DNA from: Symbiodinium sp. CCMP2592
Taxonomy: Eukaryota > Sar > Dinophyceae > Suessiales > Symbiodiniaceae
Length of the DNA stretch: 64,000 nucleotides
Assembly (NCBI GenBank): GCA_905221615.1
Contig: CAJNDT010000962.1
Location: 43,970-107,969 of the forward strand
Direction: 5' to 3'
Shown: positions 21,274 to 32,700 of the stretch, piece after piece
Layout of the letters: every line of letters begins with the position of its first letter
Position numbering within the stretch: position 1 is the stretch's first letter
Notes under the pieces: model-generated
Told to the model about the DNA's origin: nothing
The model's database searches: none
Seen by the model: only the letters and a program-made list of their open reading frames with translations
Translations under genes and position numbers: made by a program

Positions 21274-24115
21274 GGGAGCCAAGGGCAAGGGCAAAGGTGG
21301 AGGAAAGGGCAAACTTGATGCCAACGTTTGTGCGAACTGTGGGCGCAGAGGGCATTGGAAGAATGAGTGTTGGTTTGCACCGCGCCAGGGCCGCGTGCAA
21401 CAAGTGGCCGAGGAACCGCAAATCCCGATTGTCCCTTCCTCTGCAGCGTCTACTATTTCACAGGCCACTGCGAGCACTCGTGCTCCCACGGTGTCGACTC
21501 GCCAGGTGAACCGTGTTGAGGCAGTGCACACTGTGTTTGAGAGTGATGATGAGATTGATTTGAGCGTGTTTTCGCTGGGAAGCAGTTCTAACATCAGGGC
21601 TGTTCAGCTTTGCGTGGGTATGCATGTGCAATCAGGTCCCACTCATGTGCAATCAGGTCCCACTCATGTGCAATCAGGTCCCACTCAGGTGCAATCAGAT
21701 CCCACTCAGGTGCAATCAGGTCCCACTCAGGTGCAATCAGATCCCACTCAGGTGCAATCAGGTCCCACTCAGGTGCAATCAGGTCCCACTCAGGTGCAAT
21801 CAGGTCCCGTGGAGGTGCAATCAGGTCAGGCGTCAGCGAATGCCGTAGGTGCAGAGTGGTACGACATGTCGTGTACCGATGGAGATGAACAGTGGACTAG
21901 CTCCCAAGGGGACTGTGCAATCGACTTGTCGTGTGATGGCATAGCAGTCCCAGTGAAAGGTGTCATCAGGGTGGCTGGATTCCGTGGTGAGTGTGATCAG
22001 CTGCCCGCGGTTGACGAGCTCACCGAAGTGGTGTTGGACTCAGGCGCAGATGAGTCGTGCTTACCTTATGCGTTTGCACATGTGGGTTGCAAAGCAAGCA
22101 CAAACCAGCGTGCCAACTTCTCCGACGCACAAGGGAACCCGTTGAAGGCTTATGGATGGCGGTATGCACAGGTTGTCCTCGACAATGGGGTCACCTTTCG
22201 TGAACGCTTTCTGGTGACAGATGTGACGTCACCTTTGCTTGCATGCGGAAAATTGTACAAGGCTGGATGGAGCGTTCTACACGAAAACAATGAGATTGTG
22301 TTGGCCAAGGGCTCCCGAAAGGTGCCCGTGCGCTTCAGACACAACAGCCTTGTTGTGGATGGGTGCATCAGAGTTGTGACAAGCAAGCCGCCTGAGAGCG
22401 TCGTGCGTGCGGTCAGCTTGAACCCTGTCCTTGAAGGTATGGTCAGCAGCGGCAGTGAGTTCTTCGAGGAGCTGATCCCAGGAGTGCAAGGGCTCAAATG
22501 CGAGTCCAATGCATACCTTGATGTGACGTTGTATCTACCGATGGAAGGCATGCAGTACCGCACCACTTTGGTTTGCATAGATCCTGTAATGCGCATTTGG
22601 GAGCTTTGGGAACTGTGTCGGGACATAACAACTTTAGATGTGCTTGATGAGCAATTTGATGATGGCATAGAGCGCACAGTTCTGACCATTGCCTCCAGGG
22701 AAGCTTTGACCGCAGAGCAGCTTGGGATTGTTGTGCAGGGCGATGTGCCTGAGGTGCCGGATGTTGCAATGAGTGCGCCAGCACAGGCATCAGGTGAAGG
22801 CGAGGTTGCAAGCGATGCGCAGCAGGCTGCGCAAGGTGGCATTGGCTCGCCTCCTTTCGAGTCTACTGTCCCAGGCACCCCCGACCTTGAAGCTTTGTTT
22901 GCAAGTGATGTTGAAAATGAGAAGCAGCACCATGATGGTGCAAATGTGCCTGTGGACCAGCAGGTAGCCTTGGAAGCTGCAACGCGGGATGATGATATGT
23001 CTGGTGACTTCATTGAAGTGAATGGGGTCAGAGTGACAGCCGAATCGGCATTGAGCGTCATGCGCAAAGCCTGTGAGTACCTTAACATTGGCCGCTCAGG
23101 TGGTAAAGTCAAGGTGTACAAAAGGTTGTGTGATCACTTGAAGCGTCTTGAACTTGCCGAGGGTGTACGCCAGAAGCAAGAGCTTGCACAGGCTGAAAGT
23201 CGTGAGCCCCGCGAGGTTCCACTTGTGAAGGAGCCGACACTGCATGAACGGTTGCAACACAATCTGACCCATGCACCATATCGCGAATGGTGCCAACACT
23301 GTGTGATGCACAAGGCACGAAGTGATCGAGCGAGTGCCACTGCTGAGCCCAAACGGGCTGTTTCAATCCTCTCCTTCGACTTTGGGTTCACAGGTCGTGA
23401 TCTTGACCCAGAGAACAAACTCATCACCTTGTGTGTCAAGGACCGTGCTACAGGCTGGCGAGAGGCCATCCCCACCAAACGCAAAGGCGGTCCTGAGAGC
23501 ATCAAGTTTCTCACTAGCGAGGTCGTCCGACTGTGCAATGTGCTTGGATACAATGACGTGACTATACGTTGCGACCCCGAGCCCAGTTGCAGGACCCTTC
23601 AACAGGAGGTGCAGAAGGCCAGAGGTCGACTTGGCCAAAGGACGAGGCTGGAGCAGTCAGGCGAGGAGGAGAAGGCATCAAACGGTGCAGCCGAGGAAGC
23701 AGTGGAATCCACCAGGCAGCAGACATGTGTGCTGTTGAGTGCATATGAGCACAACACTGGCAAGCAAGTGAGCAGCCTGCACCCACTTCACGCGTGGGCG
23801 GCCCGGCACGGGTCGTGGTTGCTAAACAGGTTTATTGTTGCGCGAGACCAGCAGACACCGTTTGAATGCACTTTTCAGTCTCCCTACACGGGGAAACTTG
23901 TCGAGTTCGGTGAGTGTGTGATGGCTATGTGCCGCACAGCAATGACAAACAAGCCTGTGAAAGGATCTGCGAAATGGGTCCGATCGATGTGGTTGGGCAA
24001 GGCCAATGCTAGTGATGGACACTTGGTTGTGACAGCAGGCGGTAAACTCCTCATCACTCGTTCGATCCGCCGCACGCCTGAGCGCTGGGATCCTACTTTG
24101 CATGATTGCATCAAG
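21271..24115 (+). CDS. Copia pol, 5' part: zinc knuckle, aspartic protease, integrase
   Basis: In the frame +1 to gag: CCHC knuckle CANCGRRGHWKNEC (near 21335), a 7-residue tandem repeat (21623-21835), aspartic protease with VVLDSGADESCLPYA (near 22030), a SAP-like KVKVYKRLCDHLKRL (near 23110), the pre-integrase block LTHAPYREWCQHC (near 23270), and an integrase core with SFDFGF (near 23375), IRCDPEPS (near 23570) and an SNGAAEEAVE block (near 23690) for D,D,E. The C-terminal WVRSMWLGKAN follows. The frame is cut at 24115 by the LINE-OTU insertions; the codons continue in phase at 48261. Confidence 0.88.
21623..21835 (+). repeat. Coding 21-bp minisatellite (about 10 units)
   Basis: Units catgtgcaatcaggtcccac encode VQSGPTH/Q or VQSDPTQ in the pol frame, between the zinc knuckle and the protease. 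The units are near-identical, which suggests rapid turnover of a flexible linker. Confidence 0.95.
24101..24115 (+). other. LINE-OTU target-site duplication, copy 1 of 3
   Basis: catgattgcatcaag, in frame in copia pol as HDCIK. The same 15 bp (16 if the preceding G is counted) recur at 36536-36550 and 48246-48260. Confidence 0.9.
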
Positions 24116-26411
24116 CCTTTGGCTCTAGCGACGCCTCCAGCGCATTTTGTGCACGGCCAGGGCGGGGGGGGAGTTAGGCCCCTGCAAAGATCGCTAGCGC
24201 AGTGGCTTCATGGCACCAGAGAGCGAGGGCGGTGGATGGTCCTGTGGGTCAGGGCTCATGCTGCTGCTTTGCAAACTTCGTGACCAAGGAAATCCATGTG
24301 CTGAAGGGGCTCTCGCCTACTCGGGAGCTCTGGACCGGCTGAGGGCTGCTGTGGGTGGCAGCCTTGGCTACAATACTTCAGGAACCATGTGTGAGCTTCG
24401 AGAGGAGAGTGCCGTGAGTGATGAGCCCATTTTGGGCTGTGGTGAATCTGGCTGCAGCTGTGTGGCCACTTCTACCGGGAAGGGCGATCGCCTTCTTGTG
24501 AGCGAAAGTGCAGGTGATGTTGAGAATGGGAGCGAGTTGCAGGCGGCCTCAACGAGGACACCGTCTACGGCTCGATCCACCCGGGTGACTTCATGCAATG
24601 TCGGCGGCCGCGGCAGGGCGCTGGAACGAGATGGCCATTGTGGGCGGAGAGTTCGCTGGCGTCGGGGCTCGCAGTCTCGGCTTTGTGGCGACCGCTGCTC
24701 CTTTGGCCTTCGATTGAGGCCCAAGCTTCGTTTTCGCAGGGGCCTCGTGAGGAGGACCATCACCCGGCGCCCCAGGCGCTGGCTGCTTCATCGTGGACGC
24801 CTCGGCGGAGCTCTGTTGCAGGACTTCGTCGGTGCCGCTTCTTCAGGGGTTAGGGCGGTTAGGGTTGGGGTTTCTTGCTGCACTCGCGGGAGCCGGACCC
24901 AAGGACCGAGAAGACACAAATCAAGAAATGTACCAAAAGTGAGCAAAAGAACTTATGAAGATCCGAAGGAGGACAAAGAGCTGCCATTGGCAGTCAGAGC
25001 GGGCACTTGTTGCACATGTGCCACCCCCGAACCTCAAGCTGCTGTGCCTCCTCCGTTGCGCCATGGCATTGGAGGGACCAACACTTCAGGATGCGACTCC
25101 GATCCAGCCACTGAGAGCCGTGCTGCTGCTCCTGGTGGTCGGGTTGTTCCGAAAGGGCCGAGGAAATCCACTGGTGATGCGCAGCTGGCGGGCAACTCCG
25201 AGGCTTTCGCTGAGAATCGAGCCGTCTGCCGTGCTGCTCCGCCCGGTGGTCAAGTGCTTCCGAAAGGAGCGGGAATATCCACTGGTGCTGCGCAGCTGGT
25301 GGGCCTTTCTGCTTCTACTCCTGCCGATGGCCTTCAGGGCAGTGCTGGCCTTGCTGGAGGTGATCTTCAACTTTGTGTGAGCCGCCGTGTCGCTGCACAC
25401 AGCGGTCGAGGTGTACCGAAAGGGCCGAGATCCGCTAGTGCTGCGCGACTGGTGGACTCCTCGGCTTCTGCTTCTTCAGGTTGCGACTGCAAGACGGCCC
25501 CTGGATGCCGTGCCAATGGTGCTGGAGCTCTTCGCCAGGACCTTGCGGTGAGTGCTGCTAAGGGCTTAGGGCTTAGGGGTAAGGGTTCCTTGTGCTTTGT
25601 GCGGGAGCCGGACCCGAAAACCGAGAAGAGTGAAATCAAGAAATGTACAAAAAGTGAGACAAAGAACTGTGAAAGATCCCAAGGAGGACAAAGAGCTGCC
25701 ATTGGCAGTCACACTGGGCACTTGTGTTGCTTGCGCCACCCCCGAACCTCAAGCTGCGGTGCCTCTTCCTCTGCGCCATGGAGGGCCCACTGCTTCAGGA
25801 TGCGACTGCGGCGCTGGTGCTGGCGCCACCTTAGCCCGTCGGGCTCCCCTGGGCCTCCCTCGCGACTCCTGTGCCGCCATGGTGGTTCCCAGTGTGGGCG
25901 CGAGCTCTTCGACCTCTACTTTGGCTGCTGGGCTTGCTGCCGACGATTCGGCCTTCGGCGGTGAGGCTGACTCTGCTAGGCCTGGTGGGCCGTCTTGGTC
26001 CTCGGCTACTCCGGCGAAGGTTGGGCTCCGACCTGGTTCGAGGGCTACCGCTTCGACTACTTCAACTTGCTGTGCTGCGTGTTCCACGGCGGCTTTCACC
26101 ACCGCTGATCAGGGCAACGACGACGTGGACCTCCGAGACTGTGGCTTCAACGGCGTCTTCTACCAGTTTGAGGCTTCTCTCAAAAAATGGCCTGAGAAGG
26201 AGAAGCTACCCTGCCCCGGGACAGGCTTCCCAGGCTGTTCTTTTGGGCTACGCTTGGGCAAGGTGTTCGGCTCCTGCGGCTTCGACGGAGTGGCGGACCT
26301 TCGAGCGCTTGGGGTTGCTACATTGCTACTTCCTCGGCTACCTCAACCCGCCGTTCTACGTGGGCCGGTCCAGCTGGCAGGACAGGACTTGCATGTGTTT
26401 TCACGTCGGTC
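24116..26411 (+). other. LINE-OTU copy A 5' region, with long open leader (24210-25964)
   Basis: A 584-codon ORF (24210-25964) is open here, and 585 codons in copy B (36645-38402), differing by a few replacements and one in-frame 3-bp indel. The composition is low complexity and most of the few differences change the residue, so selection on a protein is not evident. It may be 5' UTR with an internal promoter, or an extra ORF. It contains a duplicated ~165-bp block and, at 25,830-26,350, sequence related to the 3' repeats. Confidence 0.5.
24889..25767 (+). repeat. Duplicated ~165-bp block in the LINE-OTU 5' region (copy A)
   Basis: Blocks at about 24889-25054 and 25604-25767 share ggagccggaccc, gaaatgtac.aaaagtgag, ggaggacaaagagctgccat and acccccgaacctcaagctgc. 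Both can encode DPKEDKELPLAV...CATPEPQAAVP. Copy B has the same pair at about 37324-37489 and 38040-38203. Confidence 0.85.
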
Positions 26412-29400
26412 ATGTCTTGCTTTTCTTTCGGAGGGAGTGTTGTGCAGCGCATGTGCATTCCAGTGAAGCAGCTTTGTCATGACTGGAAAAATGCAACGAG
26501 AATCGGCGAAGCGAGCCATCCCGGACCCTCCCCCGCCAGTGGGAGTGCCGGGCTGCTTGACGGATTAGGTCTCAAAGACTTGATTCGTGATATGGTGAGG
26601 GAGGCTGTGAAGGAGGCGCTCCGTGAAGCCTTCGGCTCTGGGCTGGGTGCTGCCTTTGCTAGTGCGACCCCGTCCGTGCCTGCCTCTGCTGCTGCTCCTG
26701 CCCCGCCGGCAGCCAAGGGTCGAGAGAACCGAGGCGACAAAGGCAAAGGCAAGAGTGAGAAGGGCAAAGGCGGGCCGGGCAAAGGCGACAAGGGCTCGTC
26801 GGCTCAGGGCGGCGAGGCTGGACAGCGACCGGCTAAACCAAACAAACCGGGCAAAGGGCGAGGCGCGGCCCCCGCCCCTCCAAAGCCAGACACTGACGAT
26901 GGCGACTGGAAAGTTGTGAAGCGGAAGCCCGCTGCACAGGAAGAGTTCGTTCTCAGGCAACAAGACTGGGATGCACCGTTGATGCTTTTCAGTGAGGTTG
27001 CCAAGGCGATTGACGACACGCCGCCTACTGTCACCTTTAAAGCGGTAGTGCGCTGTGGGGTCGATCAGAGAGCTGTGCTCAGCCGCCTTTTATCGGGATC
27101 CAAGCGAGACTACTGCGTGCTGGCGGTAACACTTGGTCGCGAAGAGGACCAAAAGGCAGACACCCAGCGACGAGTGCCGGGGCGGTCTGGTGACAGGCTT
27201 GTGTTTAGACCTGCTACGGTCATGAAGTACATCTCCAACGCGAAAGGCACCGCGCCGCAGCCTAAGGGGATGCAACAGCATGCTGTGAAAATCGAGAAGA
27301 AACCAACCGAGGTCCTTGTTGTGCGAGTCTCAAAAACCTTTGCATCGCAGCAGCTGTGGGAGAGTTTTGAGAAAGCTCCCCAGCGAGGGGTGGTTCAGTG
27401 GCTCGCCGATAGGCACGTGCACCCTTTGGACAGCTTCGCCTGGAAGGCTGAGCAGGGCAGCGAGACGGGCCACCAGTTGTACGGCTTAGTCCGTCTTCTG
27501 AAACCCGAGGCGGAAGCGATCTTGCATGCTTCAGGACAGGACAGGGTCTTCCTTGATCCCTCACGGTCCTTGGCCATTCGCAGCAGGATCAATTGGGTGG
27601 AACGCACCAGCAAACAGGAGGCTCACGGCGAGTACCTCGCTCGAGCAGTGAAGTGTGCCGGAGACTTGGGTCTTGTAGTGAAGGGCAACAGGATCGCCAC
27701 ACGCCACACCCTGACGAGTGGCGATCGGGTTGCCAAGATCTGGATGTTCGAGCACGTGCCAATGTCTGTGGACACCGAGCAGGCGAAAAGCATCCTCGAG
27801 ACCACCTTCCAAGACATCGTCATGATGCGAGTCCGAGGAACCAAGGGTGAAAGAACCTTTTATTTCAAGGGCTCCCATGCTACCGATCCTGATGCCGACT
27901 TGGCCCCGATCAACCTTGACACGGGCGAGGGACTGATCACGACTTGGGCCAGAGTCGCTCCCCCACGTGCTGAGCGGGTCAAGCAGCGACAGCTGCCTGC
28001 TGTCGCCGTGCCTTTGGAAACCAAGCAGACCTACCGCGGTGGCACTCCCATCGCGGTCCCCACTGAGGCCTCTGACGCCGCGACTGAGGGCAATGAGGAG
28101 GCGAGCACTGCTAAGGACGGCGAGCCTGGCAACGCTTCGGAGGTCAAGTCGCACGAGAGACCCACGGGCGAGGAGCCTAAGGCGAAGAAGCTTGCGGTTT
28201 CTCCTGAGCTCCGGGCCATTCCGGCTGGGATGCGTCTGGAGGAACAACCCAAGGATGGGGCATGTGCATTCCATTGCTTCTCAGTGGGACTGCACAAGCT
28301 GTCGAAGGGGAAAATCGACAAACACCCTCGACTTCTTCGAGCAGAGGCGGTGGAACACATGACCAAACACTCGGAGGACTACCAAGCGTCGTGGGACAAG
28401 AAGGATCCCACTGGAGCTCCCATGGAGGACTGGTCTGCGTATCTTACTGCTGTCAGTGCCGAGTCCAGCTACGTGTCGGACTTGGAGCTGCGCGCTCTCG
28501 CGCGTCTGTACGACACCCGAGTCGTCCTGATACCAGCCATGGCGTGTTTTCCTCCCGTGGTGTTTCACGCAGGGCAGCGCTCTCCCAAACGCCGACTGGT
28601 GCTTTGGTACAAGGACCGCCACTTGGACCTGCTTGTCCCTGAGGAGGGCAAAAAGGTCTCCGAAGATGTCGGCTCCATCACGGCCTCCATCAACTATGAG
28701 CTTCGTGTGGGCGGGCACCCGCGCTCGCACGCGTCGGCTGCGTCGTCCTCGGCGGGATCCTGGGGTGGCCCTGGCACGGTCTTCACTTCCAGCTCTTCGT
28801 CTTCTTGGAGCACACCGGCAGGCACAGTGTGGACGCAGGGGGCTGGCGCTTCAGGTGCTGGGCCCACGCAGGCCACTCTTGGCAGTGCAGCTGCTGACGA
28901 CTGCTTCGAGGAGGAGGCTGGGCAGGACTCCGTTGCTACCAAGGCTAAGCCGAAGCCTAAGTTTTACTGGCAGGGGCACGGGGTCAAGAAGCTGAGGGTC
29001 TTCCGTTGTGAGCTTTGTGCGTACTCGGTTGCTGTGAGCAGTCCTTCGGACCTCTGTAACAAACGTTGGCTGCACTGCACTCGCTACCATCAGGGCGAAG
29101 GACTGCCGGGGCGGAAGTCCCGCTCGATCGATTACATCGGACCCATCAAGAGGGGTGCTAAGGTCGCTTGGCGCTGCCCGCTATGTCCTCATGGACTGGC
29201 GGAGGCCATTCGGTCCGGCCTCTCCGCCTCTGCCATCACTAAGGCAAAGCGCCGCCATCGGGATCTACACCACTCCGAGATCCCGCTCAGCAAGTGGCAC
29301 CGCTTATGCCGGCCTCGTGTGGGCAGTGAGATTGCGGCTCAGAGGGTTACGATTTGCAATAGGGAGCTTGCTAAGCATTTTCGGGATGATTCTCTGCATC

Positions 29401-29726
29401 GTGTGGAAGGCTTCGAGAAGTTTGTGTGGCCTCGCCCATATTCCTACGTGAAGAAACGCATTGCTAGGGTTAAGTTCCGAACTGCTTGGACGTGCTTGAA
29501 GTGCGGCCTTTGTTTCTGGCGCCGCTCGGCGCTCCCGAAACACAAGGCCAAAACTTGCTCCCTTGTGCTTGCTGCTAAGTCACGGAAGAAGCACCTTCAG
29601 GCCTTGGAGCGCACTGAGCTCTGGTGTCGCAAGCGGCCCGAAAAGCACGGCATGCAGGAGGCTGCTCTGAACAGCCTCTTCGCCACTGCTCGCGAGATCC
29701 TTGGAGGTGAGCACGTCCGCCCATGA
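26412..29726 (+). CDS. LINE-OTU ORF1 (copy A, intact): nucleic-acid-binding protein with OTU cysteine protease and zinc fingers
   Basis: 1,104 codons. The N-terminus carries RIGEASHPGP, a peptide I recall from many dinoflagellate retroelement proteins. An amphipathic helix (about 55-80) and a Gly/Lys-rich basic stretch (about 100-155) follow. Residues about 170-560 look globular, with repeated RNA-binding-like folds. An OTU-type protease spans about 600-745: PKDGACAFHCFS (Asp615, Cys618), WSAYLTAVSAESSYVSDLEL, and WYKDRHLDLL with His737. The C-terminal 230 residues hold zinc-finger-like pairs (FRCELCAY, WRCPLCPHG, WTCLKCGLCFWRRSALPKHK). The stop overlaps the ORF2 start as ATGA. OTU proteases remove ubiquitin; OTU domains are known in some LINEs such as the Dualen/RandI group. 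Likely an RNA-binding chaperone with deubiquitinase activity. Confidence 0.85.
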   Translation: MSCFSFGGSVVQRMCIPVKQLCHDWKNATRIGEASHPGPSPASGSAGLLDGLGLKDLIRDMVREAVKEALREAFGSGLGAAFASATPSVPASAAAPAPPAAKGRENRGDKGKGKSEKGKGGPGKGDKGSSAQGGEAGQRPAKPNKPGKGRGAAPAPPKPDTDDGDWKVVKRKPAAQEEFVLRQQDWDAPLMLFSEVAKAIDDTPPTVTFKAVVRCGVDQRAVLSRLLSGSKRDYCVLAVTLGREEDQKADTQRRVPGRSGDRLVFRPATVMKYISNAKGTAPQPKGMQQHAVKIEKKPTEVLVVRVSKTFASQQLWESFEKAPQRGVVQWLADRHVHPLDSFAWKAEQGSETGHQLYGLVRLLKPEAEAILHASGQDRVFLDPSRSLAIRSRINWVERTSKQEAHGEYLARAVKCAGDLGLVVKGNRIATRHTLTSGDRVAKIWMFEHVPMSVDTEQAKSILETTFQDIVMMRVRGTKGERTFYFKGSHATDPDADLAPINLDTGEGLITTWARVAPPRAERVKQRQLPAVAVPLETKQTYRGGTPIAVPTEASDAATEGNEEASTAKDGEPGNASEVKSHERPTGEEPKAKKLAVSPELRAIPAGMRLEEQPKDGACAFHCFSVGLHKLSKGKIDKHPRLLRAEAVEHMTKHSEDYQASWDKKDPTGAPMEDWSAYLTAVSAESSYVSDLELRALARLYDTRVVLIPAMACFPPVVFHAGQRSPKRRLVLWYKDRHLDLLVPEEGKKVSEDVGSITASINYELRVGGHPRSHASAASSSAGSWGGPGTVFTSSSSSSWSTPAGTVWTQGAGASGAGPTQATLGSAAADDCFEEEAGQDSVATKAKPKPKFYWQGHGVKKLRVFRCELCAYSVAVSSPSDLCNKRWLHCTRYHQGEGLPGRKSRSIDYIGPIKRGAKVAWRCPLCPHGLAEAIRSGLSASAITKAKRRHRDLHHSEIPLSKWHRLCRPRVGSEIAAQRVTICNRELAKHFRDDSLHRVEGFEKFVWPRPYSYVKKRIARVKFRTAWTCLKCGLCFWRRSALPKHKAKTCSLVLAAKSRKKHLQALERTELWCRKRPEKHGMQEAALNSLFATAREILGGEHVRP

Positions 29727-32700
29727 TGGACTCTGATCAGGAGGCCGCTCGTGGCCAGGACTTCGGGGAGGGCTTGGGCCACTCGTGTAGGGGCTCGGGC
29801 CTGTCTTTTCCACTGAGGATTGCATCGTTGAATGTCGCTCGCGCCGGAGCGTCAAAGATCCATAATACTTTAGCTTTTGCTCAAAGTTTTGAGGCTGAGG
29901 CGTTTTCTCTCCAAGAGCTCGACCTCACGCCTCTGGAGGTGCCGCGCTACGTGCATGCGTGGAGGCAGGCAGGATACCAGCTCCTACTTTCGCGACCTGA
30001 GCTTCCGCACGGCAGCAGAAGGGTGGGCCTCGCTACCTCTCTGTCGGTCAGGCCTTTTCCCTTGCAAGGGTCTCTGGCGGCCACTCGGGTGGCGGCAGGC
30101 CTGGTGCAGGTCCAGTCGGGCGGGAGGGCCAGACCTCTGATCCTCGCGGCCATGTATGGTTTCCCAGATGACCGTAAAGCCACGGAGCAGGTGGTACAAC
30201 AGTTTCTGGACGAGGTGCGCCCCTGGAGGTGCATGTTCGTCCTCTTTGGGGACTTCAACTGGCAGCGCGGCGAAGGCGGGCTCGTGGACGACCTCTTCTC
30301 CTCGGGCCAGTTGCGTTGCCTCGACGACTCCTTCGACGGGCTCTTGCCGTACACGTGCCAAACCGCGTCAGACGCATTGACTTTGGGGTGAGCCATCCGC
30401 TCGTGGCCACCACTCGGGTGGATCACGAAGATGGCCCTGCGGACCATATGGCAGTGCGCTACACGTTGGACTTTGACTTGAACTTTCAAGGCCATCGGCT
30501 TCCAGCGAGGGCCCCTTTTGTCACTGACCGCAGCGTCGAGGACATCGAGGCCAGCTTTAAGGCGGCGTGGGTGGAGCGGGACTTCACCGACTGCTTGCAG
30601 GATGGGCGGCTGGACGACGCCTGGGGCGTGCTTTCGGGCGCGGCCGAGGTGGCTCTGGGCGCGGAGCGTGGCAGTGGCGACCCTCGGGCTTTCGAGCCTG
30701 TGCCCGAGCCGTGCGAGGATCGTCGTCGCTCTCTTCGTGCTCCCAAGGCCTCGCGGGGCCTGGCAGGCCTGCGACGGCTCCAACGACGACTCAAGCAGCT
30801 CGAGTTGGAGCCCGAGGACGCCAACCTGAGACGATGTGTGAAGGCTTCGCTGTCGGGCCTCCGTGAGCTGGTACCGCAGCTCCCCTACTTCGCCGGCGAC
30901 CTCTCCGAGGCCGGTGCAGTGGTGGAGCAACTGGTGCAGGAGCTCCACACCCAGGAGGTCCAGGCGAGTGTTGAAGCGTGGCAAGCGACGGAGAAATCGT
31001 TCGCTCACTCTTGTGCTTGGATTAAACGCAAAGCTGATCAGGCACGAGCATGTTTTCAGGAACCCAAAGAGCTCCGGGCCGCGGTCGCTACACATCCAAC
31101 GAGCATTTTGGCGAGCCAAGGTGCACAGTGGTCCTCCACGTGGACACGCCCCACGGGCCGGGCTTTCCCCGACGAGGCTTTCAGGAAGATCTTAGCTGAC
31201 ATTCCCCGACCGGAGCAGCAGGACATCGCGTTGTGTGTTTCGGGGGATGCCCTTCACAAAGCTACGAAAAAGATGATCAAACGCTCTGGCGGTGCAGATG
31301 ACTGGCAAGCTTGCGACCTGCTTCGTCTTCCAATGGGCTTCTGGGAAGCCACAGCCAAGCTGTGGAACCATGCTCTTGAGCATGGCCAACTCCCCTCTTC
31401 CTGGACTAACGCGCTGGTGGTGCTCATCCCTAAACCCGACGGGCGCACCAGGCCCATTGGACTGATGTCGCTGCTCTGGAGGGCCGGGGCACGTGTGTTG
31501 GTGAGGCAGCTCCGTGCCTGGTCCAGTTCCTGGGCTACAGCACAGGCGATGGGCGGCATGGCAGGCGTGGGCGTCTCTGACGCGCACGCCTCTTGGGCGC
31601 GTACACGCGCGGCACGCGCTCCTTCTTCAGGCAGGACCTTTCACACTTTTTCGACAGTTTGTCTTTGAAAGAGTTGATCCCTCTTTTAGAGCACTATCGC
31701 GCGCCACCGGCACTGATTCGGATCGTCGGGGCCCTGTATCGTGATTCTCGTAGACTCTTTAAGGTCCAGGGCTTTACGTCCCAGGCTTTTGCTAAGGTCG
31801 ACACCGGAGTGGTACAGGGCTGTCCTCTCAGCCCGTTGCTCTCTTTGCTGGTGGGGCAGGCATGGGCAACTTATGCCGTGGGACACCTGTCTAGCATCAC
31901 TGCGATGGTGTATATAGACGATAGGGTGCTATGGCCGACGGCCTGGCAGCCTAATGCAGAGGCGGACATGCGCACAGCCCTTGGCCGCTCTGACTTCTTC
32001 GACCAGGCTTTGGAACTGCAGTGCAAACCGGAGAAGTGCGCGCTCGCGCACGACCCTGAGGACTCTTCCATGGTTGCCTTGGCTGCGGCGAGAGGGTACC
32101 AGTGCCAATCGGTGCTGGAGTTCCTCGGCATTCGTTTCGACCTGGTGTCTCAGGAGTGCACCCCGCTGAAGCTCGACCTTGGCAAGCTGAAGTGGAGGAT
32201 CCGATACATCCAGCGCCTGGGGGCTCCGCTGCCTGTGCTGCAGCAGTTGGTCTCCTCTTTGGTGGGAGCGGCGCTCTACTGGGCAGGCGGAGTTGCGCAG
32301 CCGCGAGAGGAGGACCTTCGCTGCATCGCGGACGAGCTCTACCACCTCTTCCAGGCGAACTTCTTGCGTGACACGCCACGGCTTCTTCTTCACGAGCTGC
32401 TTGGCTGGCGCACTGAGCCTCACTTCGCCTGTGACTTGGCGGCCTTCCGCGCGGTGGCGCGGTACATGACCGGTGCTTTGGCCTGGAGGGACCACGTCCC
32501 GCTCGCCGAAGCCTTCGATGGGTGGCGTCAGGTGCTTCCTCTGGCTGCGCAGGCGGCCGATCGCTTTGGCTGGCAGGTCCTGCAGGGCGGCAAGCAGTTG
32601 ATGCGCTACGACGACCTCGACAGGCAGCGCTTCTACCACTTCGGCTTTGACTCCTTCCAGGTGCTCGAGGACTGGCTCTGCATCGAGTACCGGCGTATGT

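Noticed and set aside
21623..21835. Regular 21-bp repeats as a CRISPR array
   Set aside because: The units are directly adjacent with no spacers and stay in the pol reading frame; it is a coding minisatellite.
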